A stretch of 64,000 bases of DNA, taken from positions 372,001 through 436,000 of the forward strand of contig NZ_JAGHZZ010000004.1 in the NCBI RefSeq assembly GCF_017745095.1, read 5' to 3'. Each line of letters begins with the position of its first letter. Position 1 is the stretch's first letter. Under the pieces are notes generated by a model. That model was not told the origin of the DNA. It searched no databases and saw only the letters and a program-made list of their open reading frames with translations. The DNA is from Sporocytophaga sp. (GTDB lineage: Bacteria; Bacteroidota; Bacteroidia; Cytophagales; Cytophagaceae). Positions 9,265 to 16,861 of the stretch are shown one piece after another. The translations under genes and the position numbers were made by a program.

Positions 9265-9615
9265 ATGAAAACATTATTCTGGACGCTCATTATGACCATT
9301 GTTGTGATATTGTCAGTTGCCGGATACACGGTTGCCAATAGAAAGATTTTGGTTTCACCCGTTCTTGTGGCTCTTGGTACTGAAGAGTTACTTCAAAAAA
9401 TTACACTAACATGGATTCAATTACCCATTCAGACCAGAAAGTATATTTCGGACCATTTTTCGGGTTGCAGAATAGAAGAGATGAATGAGTTGAAATCTCA
9501 GAAATCAGATAAAATAGAAGTGTTTTTATTTAAGGATCACTATAGGTATGAACTTATTTTTAATAAGGAAGGTGAGCTCTTGAAACAAATTAAGCACGTA
9601 AAGCAAAGTCAATAA
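9265..9615 (+). CDS. Membrane-anchored or secreted PepSY-like (DUF2874-like) protein
   Basis: About 116 residues: an N-terminal hydrophobic segment (residues 4-24), then a small domain with the pattern LPIQTRKYISDHFSGCRIEE ... YRYELIFNKEGELLKQI. This matches the PepSY-like putative beta-lactamase-inhibitor-like family that is common in Bacteroidota. A GTG three bases upstream (9262) is an alternative start. It follows the kinase gene on the same strand, 95 bases away. PepSY-like proteins often accompany two-component systems, so it may be a target or modulator; the exact function is unknown. Confidence 0.65.
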   Translation: MKTLFWTLIMTIVVILSVAGYTVANRKILVSPVLVALGTEELLQKITLTWIQLPIQTRKYISDHFSGCRIEEMNELKSQKSDKIEVFLFKDHYRYELIFNKEGELLKQIKHVKQSQ

Positions 9616-9647
9616 TTAAGTTAAGTTTGTTTAAGGTAAAGTAGAGT

Positions 9648-9682
9648 AAGAGGCTGTTTATAGAAAGCAGTCTCTTTTTTTT
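9648..9682. terminator. Terminator between the PepSY-like and HAD-like genes
   Basis: AGAGGCTG pairs with CAGTCTCT (one G-T pair) and is followed by T8 on the + strand. It sits between convergent genes and reaches the stop of the leftward HAD-like gene. Confidence 0.75.
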
Positions 9683-10010
9683 AATAGCCTAATAATTTTT
9701 CTTCAATCACCTTCCAGTCTGTAAATTTAACAGATACCTTCAGCTCCGAAAAATCAGGAGTACCAAGATATAATTCATCGAATTCTATACCATTTGCATC
9801 GAGCCATTCAAGGGTAACTTTTCCAATATTTTTAATTCCGGAATTGTAAGAGGAAAGATGTCGTTTAGTGAGGATAATAATATAATGTCCGGCTTTTCTA
9901 AGTTTGTTGATCTTTTCTTTTGCCCCAGGAAAGGGTATTAAGTTTTCAAAGGTTTCATCTTCTTTTTTGACTGGACATATTGTCCCATCAAGCGTTATAA
10001 ATATTCTCAT
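9681..10010 (-). CDS. HAD-fold protein lacking the nucleophilic Asp
   Basis: About 109 residues from the preferred ATG at 10010, which is preceded by a purine-rich GAGGGAT; a longer frame begins at 10097 but its extra 29 residues do not look like the fold. The N-terminal MRIFITLDGTIC lines up with HAD motif I (DxDGT), but the first Asp is Thr6. A TKR (motif II) follows at about residue 63 and a FTDWK near the end resembles a degraded motif IV. Similar small HAD proteins sit beside glycan genes, and a glycosyltransferase gene lies upstream. Without the nucleophile, normal phosphatase activity is unlikely. Role unknown. Confidence 0.6.
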   Translation of the reverse strand: MRIFITLDGTICPVKKEDETFENLIPFPGAKEKINKLRKAGHYIIILTKRHLSSYNSGIKNIGKVTLEWLDANGIEFDELYLGTPDFSELKVSVKFTDWKVIEEKLLGY

Positions 10011-10167
10011 CAGTTTATATCCCTCTTTACAATAGAACCGGATTTTCTCTGTTTGGTTAATCTCCCAAAAAAATGAAGGGAGAACAATTTGAATCATCAG
10101 GGTGTTTTTTAAATAGAGATTATATTTATTTTACTTTATATTTCTTTGTGTAATCAATGGTAATTTT

Positions 10168-10213
10168 GAGGCTGTAAATCTTCAATATCTCATCCTCTGA
10201 AGATTACAGCCTC
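10168..10213. terminator. Long near-perfect hairpin between glycosyltransferase and HAD-like genes
   Basis: Sixteen paired bases (GAGGCTGTAA-TCTTCA with TGAAGATTACAGCCTC, one bulged A) enclose a 13-base loop. It lies 15 bases past the stop of the leftward glycosyltransferase gene, so it probably ends that transcript. On the + strand it is followed by a T-rich tract, but no + strand gene precedes it. Confidence 0.65.
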
Positions 10214-10227
10214 TTATATTTTTTAAT

Positions 10228-11418
10228 TTATGCTTTTGAATAAAGCTTTTTGTCGATATAATCTTTTACAATTGTCTGGAAAACTTCAGCTTTTCTTTCC
10301 CATGAATTTCCTCTTGCGCGTTCATATCTTTTTTCTTTTTTTTCTTTTGAATCGAGGGTTAACTCTTCTTTAATTGACTTTAACATCTCTTCCTTCGAAC
10401 TGCAAAATCTTACAACATCTTTATAATCCTTGATAAAGTTGTAATTAAATGCTATGACAGATTTCCCTGCGGAGAGATATTCGTTTAGTCCTACCTCAAG
10501 TGGTAAGTGGGAGTCTCCTTTGTTTAGTATTATGCCAATGTCAAAACTTGATATCAGTTCTGTAAACTCATCTCTTTTTCTATTTCCAATATGAGTGAAG
10601 TTAGGATACTTATCTAGTTTTTTTAATACGGAATTGTCAAGCACTTTACCTGAAAAGACGAAGTTGATATCTTTCAGGTTTTCAATTAGATATGTTGCTA
10701 AGGCAATATCAAAATCTTTATCTATAACCCCTATAGAACCTACAGTTAAAGATTCTGATTTTTGGATAGATAAACTACGTTTATAGAAGTCTTCAAATCT
10801 TACACCGTTTCTTATAAGAAAAGTCGCATCCTTGAAAGATCTGATTTTGTTGTATAAGACTTCAGTATTGGTAATTACTACATCAGTGGCTTCTATATAC
10901 TCTCTTTCAAATAATGCCTGTTCATGAGATTCTTCTTCATCTGTGCCCTCAAATGTATAATAAACATTCAGACTGTCATTAAATTTTTTCATAAGGGCCA
11001 ATCCGTAATCAGGATTAGCCCCAGAAATGAAAATGATGTCTGTAAGATTTAAGAAGTGAATACTCTTTCTTAATTCTGTTTCTAAAATGCGGGCATTAAA
11101 TGCAAGAAGTTTTTTATAGATCTCTTTATCCCTTATCTTGTTTAAGGGTAATACAGGAGGAGGAGTTAATATGTAAACATTCGATCCTGTTCGTGATTTT
11201 TGAACCCTTAACCTTTTATCTAGATTAAGCATTTTTCGCACAGGAACTTCTTTTTTTCCTTTGATGCTGTCGAATATATCGCTGATTGAGTATTGATTTT
11301 CTATATAAAGGACAGTATTTTCCCGGCTTAGTTCATGCATGATCTCTATTAGAGGAGAAGGGTTGCCACATTCCCAGTGCTCATTTCCGAGACATATAAA
11401 TGTTAGGCCTTTTGTCAT
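10228..11418 (-). CDS. Glycosyltransferase, GT4-like (TuaH-type)
   Basis: A 396-residue GT-B-fold glycosyltransferase. The N-terminal half starts with a Rossmann strand (GLTFICLGNEHWECG). The C-terminal half contains the motifs NGVRFEDF and SIGVIDKDFDIAL, a typical nucleotide-sugar-binding region, SFDIGIILNKGDSHLPLEVG, and the closing NSWERKAEVF commonly seen at the end of GT4 enzymes. It would transfer a sugar from an NDP donor to an envelope or exopolysaccharide acceptor in the cytoplasm. Donor and acceptor cannot be inferred. It appears to be transcribed alone. Confidence 0.82.
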   Translation of the reverse strand: MTKGLTFICLGNEHWECGNPSPLIEIMHELSRENTVLYIENQYSISDIFDSIKGKKEVPVRKMLNLDKRLRVQKSRTGSNVYILTPPPVLPLNKIRDKEIYKKLLAFNARILETELRKSIHFLNLTDIIFISGANPDYGLALMKKFNDSLNVYYTFEGTDEEESHEQALFEREYIEATDVVITNTEVLYNKIRSFKDATFLIRNGVRFEDFYKRSLSIQKSESLTVGSIGVIDKDFDIALATYLIENLKDINFVFSGKVLDNSVLKKLDKYPNFTHIGNRKRDEFTELISSFDIGIILNKGDSHLPLEVGLNEYLSAGKSVIAFNYNFIKDYKDVVRFCSSKEEMLKSIKEELTLDSKEKKEKRYERARGNSWERKAEVFQTIVKDYIDKKLYSKA

Positions 11419-11604
11419 ACACTTGTTGTTTGAATTTCAAACCGGGGTGTTTTATAAAAGTTTGTTGGTATTGTTAAATTTACTTTGAATGCATTGGCTT
11501 TTTTTAATATCTCTATCCATGTTATAGGGAAAAATCCATTAAAGAGACTTCCTGTTTTATTTGTATATTGGTCTATGAAAATTATTTGAAGGGATATAAA
11601 TCAG

Positions 11605-12204
11605 ATGAATAATATTAAAATACTTGCACTGGGTGATTCCTATACAATAGGAGAGGATGTTCCTCAAAGTGAAAGCTGGCCATATTTACTTAAAAGAAAT
11701 TTAGAAAACAGAGGATTTTCAGTTGGATTAAAAGTCGTAGCTAAAACAGGTTGGACTACTGATGAGCTTGGACTTGCAATAGAGCAAAGTGATTTAAAAA
11801 GAGAATATGATTTGGTGTTTCTCCTTATTGGAGTAAATAACCAATATAGAGGATATTGTATTGATAAATATCGTAGTGAATTCAGAAGACTTTTACTGAA
11901 AGCAAAAGAATTCTCAGTAAATAACTCTGTTTTCATATTGTCTATTCCAGATTGGTCCTGTACTCCATTTGCCTCGGAAAAGGATAAATCAAAAATTTCT
12001 GAGGAGATTGATGCTTTCAATAGGGAGAACTTCGAAATATCTGAATCTGAGGGTGCTCTTTATCTTAGTATTACAGGAATTAGTAGACGATCAGCTGACG
12101 ATACGAGATATACAGCTTCAGATGGTCTTCATCCCAGTGGATATCAATATGAGAAATGGGTTGAGAAGATTATGCTTAAGATAGATTGGCCAGCTTCAAT
12201 CTAA
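11605..12204 (+). CDS. SGNH/GDSL-type hydrolase
   Basis: A 199-residue esterase/lipase-like enzyme without a signal peptide. Block I is ALGDSYTIGE with the nucleophile Ser12, block III is IGVNNQYRG, and block V is SDGLHPSGYQY with the catalytic Asp and His. All four SGNH landmarks appear intact. Such enzymes cleave acyl esters of lipids, sugars or small metabolites; the substrate is not evident. It is followed by a short convergent gap to the ammonium transporter gene. Confidence 0.88.
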   Translation: MNNIKILALGDSYTIGEDVPQSESWPYLLKRNLENRGFSVGLKVVAKTGWTTDELGLAIEQSDLKREYDLVFLLIGVNNQYRGYCIDKYRSEFRRLLLKAKEFSVNNSVFILSIPDWSCTPFASEKDKSKISEEIDAFNRENFEISESEGALYLSITGISRRSADDTRYTASDGLHPSGYQYEKWVEKIMLKIDWPASI

Positions 12205-12253
12205 TTTGAATTTTCAATATTATAGGTTGTACTGGCCACTTTTGGATAAACGC

Positions 12254-13612
12254 TTATTTCGCATTGTCAATGTGATAAGCTCTCATACCATGAATGCCAA
12301 TGTCAAGTCCTTCAAGCTCTTCTTTAGCTGTAACTCTAAGTCCTATCGTTTTATCTATTAGAATGAAAATAAAATAGGTTATAGGAAAAACAAACAGACC
12401 TGTCGATGTAATGCCTATTGCCTGACTGATAAGCTGCTTTGTTCCATGGGTTTCAGCTAGGTCCCCCATGAATCCTACCGCAAGAGTTCCGAATATACCA
12501 CAGATAAGGTGAACTGAGATTGCCCCTACAGGATCGTCAATCCTTAATTTATCAAAGAGGAGTACAGCAAGTACTACTAAAGAGCCGGAAGTAAGTCCAA
12601 TGATAATAGCTTCTGAAGGATTCATCTTATCTGCTCCGGCAGTAATTGCAACGAGTCCTCCAAGTATTCCATTTAAGACCATGCTATGGTCAATAGTTCT
12701 TGTTGTTATAAAAGAAGTTGTTAGAGCTCCGATTGCTCCAGCCGATGCGGAAAGACAGGTAGTGACAAGAACAAGAGAGACGAGTTTAGGATTTGCTGAT
12801 AAAACAGAGCCCCCATTGAATCCAAACCAGCCAAACCATAATAGAAAGGCGCCAATGGTAGCAAGCGGCATACTATGGCCGGGCAGTGGAATTATTCTAT
12901 TGTCCACATATTTGCCAATTCTTGGTCCAAGCACAATAACACCAGCAAGTGCAGACCATCCACCTACAGAATGTACAACAGTGGATCCAGCAAAATCATA
13001 AAATTGAATATCCATTTTTTGCAAAAAACCTCCGCCCCAAGCCCAAAAGCCAATTATAGGATAAATGATGCCCACAAGTAAAAATGAAAACAGAATAAAA
13101 CTCCAGATTTTAATACGCTCAGCTACTGCCCCTGACACAATCGTCGTAGCTGTAGCGGCAAACATAGCTTGGAAGAGAAAAAATGACCAGAATGTGTAGC
13201 TACTTGCTTCCGCGTTTGGATTATCTTCTGGAGCTGCAATTCCAAATCCCGAAAAGCCTATAAAATTACCTTCAAAAAAGCTACCAGGATACATTAGATT
13301 ATAACCCCATAGACCGAATATTAGGATTCCCATTGCAGGAATTATAGTATTTTTAAATAAAATATTGGTTGTATTTTTTGACCTGGAAAGTCCTGATTCA
13401 ATGGTTGCAAACCCCAGGTGCATAATGAACATTAGAGCAGTAGCTACCATCATCCACAAGTTGTTGGAAAGTAGAGCATTTCCGGCAATTTCAGCTTTGA
13501 GACTATTAATGATTTCAGCATTTGTAAAAAGGGAATCATTAGACACTGCAATAATATTTGAAGTTGAATCAATAGCTTCAGTTGCAGAAGTATCGAGTAA
13601 TGGCTGGTTCAT
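12254..13612 (-). CDS. amtB: Ammonium transporter AmtB
   Basis: A 452-residue inner-membrane channel for NH3/NH4+. Eleven or so hydrophobic helices follow a short N-terminal extension. Family signatures are visible: DFAGSTVVHSVGGWSALAG, the GWFGFNGGS stretch, the ILGGLVAITAGAD motif and the HLICGIFGTLAVG segment with the second pore His. The leftward operon places it 46 bases after the PII gene, the usual glnK-amtB order, so it is expected to be gated by the PII protein when nitrogen is abundant. Confidence 0.95.
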   Translation of the reverse strand: MNQPLLDTSATEAIDSTSNIIAVSNDSLFTNAEIINSLKAEIAGNALLSNNLWMMVATALMFIMHLGFATIESGLSRSKNTTNILFKNTIIPAMGILIFGLWGYNLMYPGSFFEGNFIGFSGFGIAAPEDNPNAEASSYTFWSFFLFQAMFAATATTIVSGAVAERIKIWSFILFSFLLVGIIYPIIGFWAWGGGFLQKMDIQFYDFAGSTVVHSVGGWSALAGVIVLGPRIGKYVDNRIIPLPGHSMPLATIGAFLLWFGWFGFNGGSVLSANPKLVSLVLVTTCLSASAGAIGALTTSFITTRTIDHSMVLNGILGGLVAITAGADKMNPSEAIIIGLTSGSLVVLAVLLFDKLRIDDPVGAISVHLICGIFGTLAVGFMGDLAETHGTKQLISQAIGITSTGLFVFPITYFIFILIDKTIGLRVTAKEELEGLDIGIHGMRAYHIDNAK

Positions 13613-13658
13613 TTGGAAAGTGGAAGTGTTATTTAGTAAGGTTTGATTATGGTAAAGG

Positions 13659-13997
13659 TTAAAGTGCCGTAATATCTCGTTCTCCGGATCTTATTCTGAT
13701 GGCTTGTTCAATAGGTGAAATAAAAATTTTTCCATCTCCGATTTCCCCTGTTCTTGCACTGCATAAAATAGCATTGATTATTTCATCCACCGATTCATTT
13801 GATGCAACTATAGTTATTTTTGTTCTGGCAATTGAACCAAGATCATATTCTTGTCCTCTGTAAACTGTTTTTTCACTTTTCTGATTGCCAACACCTTTAA
13901 CATCTTGAAAGGTGAAAAAATCTATACCTATTTTGTGCAATGCGTCTTTCACAGGATAAAAGTGTGATGATCTGATTATCGCTTCAATTTTTTTCAT
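13659..13997 (-). CDS. glnK: PII nitrogen-regulatory protein (GlnB/GlnK type)
   Basis: A 112-residue trimeric signal protein that binds ATP/ADP and 2-oxoglutarate. The T-loop is recognisable (EKTVYRGQEYDLGS) with both conserved tyrosines, the second corresponding to the uridylylated Tyr51 of the enteric protein. The signature TGEIGDGKIFISPIEQAIRI of the B-loop region is intact. Being first in an operon with amtB, it is most likely the GlnK-type paralogue that blocks the channel. Whether it is uridylylated in this organism is not known. Confidence 0.95.
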   Translation of the reverse strand: MKKIEAIIRSSHFYPVKDALHKIGIDFFTFQDVKGVGNQKSEKTVYRGQEYDLGSIARTKITIVASNESVDEIINAILCSARTGEIGDGKIFISPIEQAIRIRSGERDITAL

Positions 13998-14407
13998 ATA
14001 CCTCTGTTTTATAAATATTATCAGTTACTTCTCTGATAAATTTTTAATCTTAAATTAATTATATAATTATGATTTGTTTATTAAGTTAAAAAAATAACGA
14101 CAATTTTCATAATTTATATATAATATTTGATCTATGCCTTCTATCAAAGACTCAAATAAACTAAAAAAATAGGTATAATTAAAATTCAGTTAAATAAAAT
14201 GACTGTCTATTTAATATTTTGATTTTTTAATGTTTGGGGGTTATATTATAAAAAGTAAATTTTCGTAACTCTAGGTGAGCTTTTAATAATGATGTAAGGG
14301 GAAAATCTAAGCTATTGGATGGGATGGATTGGATTAAAATTTGCAAAACTTAAAACAATAAGCATTGCAAATGTTTTATAAAATAACTTCGTTGAAAGTG
14401 TTTTTAG
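13998..14407. promoter_or_regulatory. Very AT-rich divergent intergenic region
   Basis: About 410 bases separate the leftward glnK-amtB operon from the rightward outer-membrane protein gene, so promoters for both must lie here. A small inverted repeat (TATCAG / CTGATA) near 14021-14039 would fall in the 5' leader of glnK. I could not identify a confident promoter or an NtrC-like site, and I see no gene. Confidence 0.5.
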
Positions 14408-16504
14408 ATGAAATTTCCCGTCTTTTTAAAATTTATTCTCCTAATACAGATATTGCTGTTTTTTGCTCTGCAAACTTTTGCGCAGGTAGAAAAGACGGAT
14501 TCTCTGTCATTTTTAAATAGGGATACTTTATTTAAAAAACTTTCAGTGAAAGAACTCTTTATTTCCAGAAAAGATACTTTTTTCTCAAAAAATGATACAT
14601 TAATTGTAGTTAAGGATTTGGTAATCAGAGAAAAGGATACGCTGGTTCAGTTTCTTAAGCCAATTCTGAAAGATGGAAAAATTGAATTTATTGAGAGTAA
14701 GGAAATTTTACCCAAAATTGATACAGTCATTGTTCATCAGGATACTATTCGCACAAAAAATGAACAAGTACTTAAGGAAATACAGCAGTTCTCACAAAAA
14801 AAGAATTTTTTTTCCCAGCTAATTAAAAATTTCCTTGTTTTTGAAGATAATGATGTAAATCAGGCTAAACCGGAATCCAAGGAAAAAAGTGATGAACGAT
14901 ATGCAAGTTATGAAAACAAGATTATCAGAAAAATTGACATTCGTGTCTTAGGCGTATTCGGGCCATCTGTGGATAATCCAGACAAAAAACCAAAAGGGGT
15001 TCTCGAGAAAAGTGGAAATGCACTTCATATTAAGAGCCAAAAGTGGATGGTAAAAAGGCGATTGCTTTTTGCCAGAGGAGATAAGGTAAATTCTCTTACA
15101 CTTAGTGAAACGGAAAGATTATTAAGGGCAACAAGTTATGCATATGATGCCAAGGTGGTAATTGTTGACTATGAAGGAAAAGATAGTGTTGATATAATTG
15201 TTCTGGTGCAAGATGTATGGAATATTTCTGTAGGAGGTGGTTTTGATCAGAAAACAGGTTCAAAAGGTTTTTTTATTCAGGATGCCAACTTTGCGGGGTT
15301 AGGTCAACAGTTGCTTACTGATTTTACTTTTAATAACAGATATCCCAAAGGGATGAATTTTTATGGGAACTACAATGTCAATACATTTCAAAAAGGACTT
15401 ATCAATGCAAGTTTTTCTTACCGTTATGCATTTGGACTAAATAGTTTTATCTCTGGTATTAATAGAGAATTTCAGACACCGGAGATAAAATGGTTGGGTG
15501 GGGTTAACTATTCAATTTTGGAGCTTTGGCCCTATAATCTTCGATTCGACAGTTTTACGGTTAATCAGAAGATAAAACTTAATATGGGAGATGTTTGGGC
15601 AGGATATGCATTTCCTTTTCTGGAAAATACTAAAAATGGAGAGGGGAGCAGATTGATTTTCGCTGTTAGGGCCGTCAAGTATTTATATGAAAATGTACCT
15701 GAAAAGAAAGCAGGCAAATATTTTACTTACTATTCTTCTGAAAGTGCTTTTGCTGGATTGACTTACATTAATAGACGCTTTTACAAAGACAGGTATATTT
15801 TCAGGCTAGGAAGGACGGAAGATATACCAATAGGTAAAATGCTGGGAGTAACAACAGGGGTTAAGAAACGAGATGGGCCGCTTCTGCCTTATGGGGGTAT
15901 CAATTTTACTATTGCCGAATTTGTGAAAAAGATCGGGTATATTTCTGTTACAGGTGGATATGGATCTTTTTGGCGAAATGGAAAAATGGAGGAAGGGGTT
16001 TACTATGGAAGATTGCTGCATTTCACCCCGCTAATCAATTTTAAAAACTGGAAGTACAGAAATTACATAAGTTTCAGATATACTAAAGGCTTAAATCAGC
16101 TTGATGGATACTATGTAAATATCAATCGGGAAAATGGGTTAAGAGGTTTTATTTCAGAGGGAGTTGTTGGGACTAAGAAATTTGTAATTAATATAGAATC
16201 CAATTTTTATCCTCCATTAAATTTGCTAGGATTCAAAATGGCATTTGTCCTTTTTGCAGATTTTGCATGGATAGGGCAGAATAAAAATTTATTAACTAGA
16301 TCAAATTATTATTCAGGATTTGGTCTGGGACTTAGATTTAGAAATGAACACCTTGTATTTAGTATGGTCCAGGTAATGGTTGGCTATTATCCTGATGCAA
16401 TCAAGCTTAATAAAACTCCACTTCAGTTTTATGAGCGATCAAGATTTTTTTATAACTTTTTAGATTTCAACTATTCTCGTCCTGGTCAGGAACCTTATCT
16501 GTAA
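14408..16504 (+). CDS. BamA/TamA-like outer-membrane protein with POTRA-like segment
   Basis: A 698-residue protein with a signal peptide (residues 1-25, ending TFAQ). After about 130 polar residues containing several KDT repeats comes a POTRA-like unit (about 175-270): IRKIDIRVLGVFGP, LLFARGDKVNSLTLSETERL and VDIIVLVQDVWNISV. The remaining 420 residues alternate like beta strands and end in an aromatic-rich segment. This layout recalls the Omp85 surface-antigen family. It would sit in the outer membrane and may assemble or translocate proteins or lipids. It is an orphan, so no partner can be named. Confidence 0.65.
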   Translation: MKFPVFLKFILLIQILLFFALQTFAQVEKTDSLSFLNRDTLFKKLSVKELFISRKDTFFSKNDTLIVVKDLVIREKDTLVQFLKPILKDGKIEFIESKEILPKIDTVIVHQDTIRTKNEQVLKEIQQFSQKKNFFSQLIKNFLVFEDNDVNQAKPESKEKSDERYASYENKIIRKIDIRVLGVFGPSVDNPDKKPKGVLEKSGNALHIKSQKWMVKRRLLFARGDKVNSLTLSETERLLRATSYAYDAKVVIVDYEGKDSVDIIVLVQDVWNISVGGGFDQKTGSKGFFIQDANFAGLGQQLLTDFTFNNRYPKGMNFYGNYNVNTFQKGLINASFSYRYAFGLNSFISGINREFQTPEIKWLGGVNYSILELWPYNLRFDSFTVNQKIKLNMGDVWAGYAFPFLENTKNGEGSRLIFAVRAVKYLYENVPEKKAGKYFTYYSSESAFAGLTYINRRFYKDRYIFRLGRTEDIPIGKMLGVTTGVKKRDGPLLPYGGINFTIAEFVKKIGYISVTGGYGSFWRNGKMEEGVYYGRLLHFTPLINFKNWKYRNYISFRYTKGLNQLDGYYVNINRENGLRGFISEGVVGTKKFVINIESNFYPPLNLLGFKMAFVLFADFAWIGQNKNLLTRSNYYSGFGLGLRFRNEHLVFSMVQVMVGYYPDAIKLNKTPLQFYERSRFFYNFLDFNYSRPGQEPYL

Positions 16505-16861
16505 AATGAATCTGATGTGATTTTTTTAATTCAGAATTAAAACCTGCTGTTATATAATTTTTTTATTATAAAGTAGGATTTTAAAGTAATTAATAGAAAA
16601 AAAACTCTTTCTTATTTGAAATTAAAAATATAATATTGCAACCTGTAAATAGGCATGTCCTTGCTAAGCAAAAGTTGAAATAATTTATGCTGGCATTCAG
16701 GCTTAGCTTTTTTTTAGCTTTTTTAATCGAGGGGATTTGGCTGAAAGAGCTTTTACTATACTAATACAAAGAACTTATATAAAAGTTCATACGAATTTGA
16801 TGTATTTAATTTACTTAATACAAAATAAGAATTTAGTTCACTTAAATAAATTGTTTATCGT
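16505..16861. other. AT-rich gap with a possible terminator
   Basis: About 357 bases with no gene. GCTAAGC (16663-16669) and GCTTAGC (16701-16707) form an inverted repeat with a 31-base loop followed by T8, which could terminate transcription from the upstream outer-membrane gene. The rest probably contains the promoter for the following beta-glucan-like locus, but no clear element is visible. Confidence 0.4.

Noticed and set aside
10011-10097. Upstream 29-residue extension of the HAD-like protein
   Set aside because: The extension does not fit the fold, and the ATG at 10010 has a purine-rich GAGGGAT before it.
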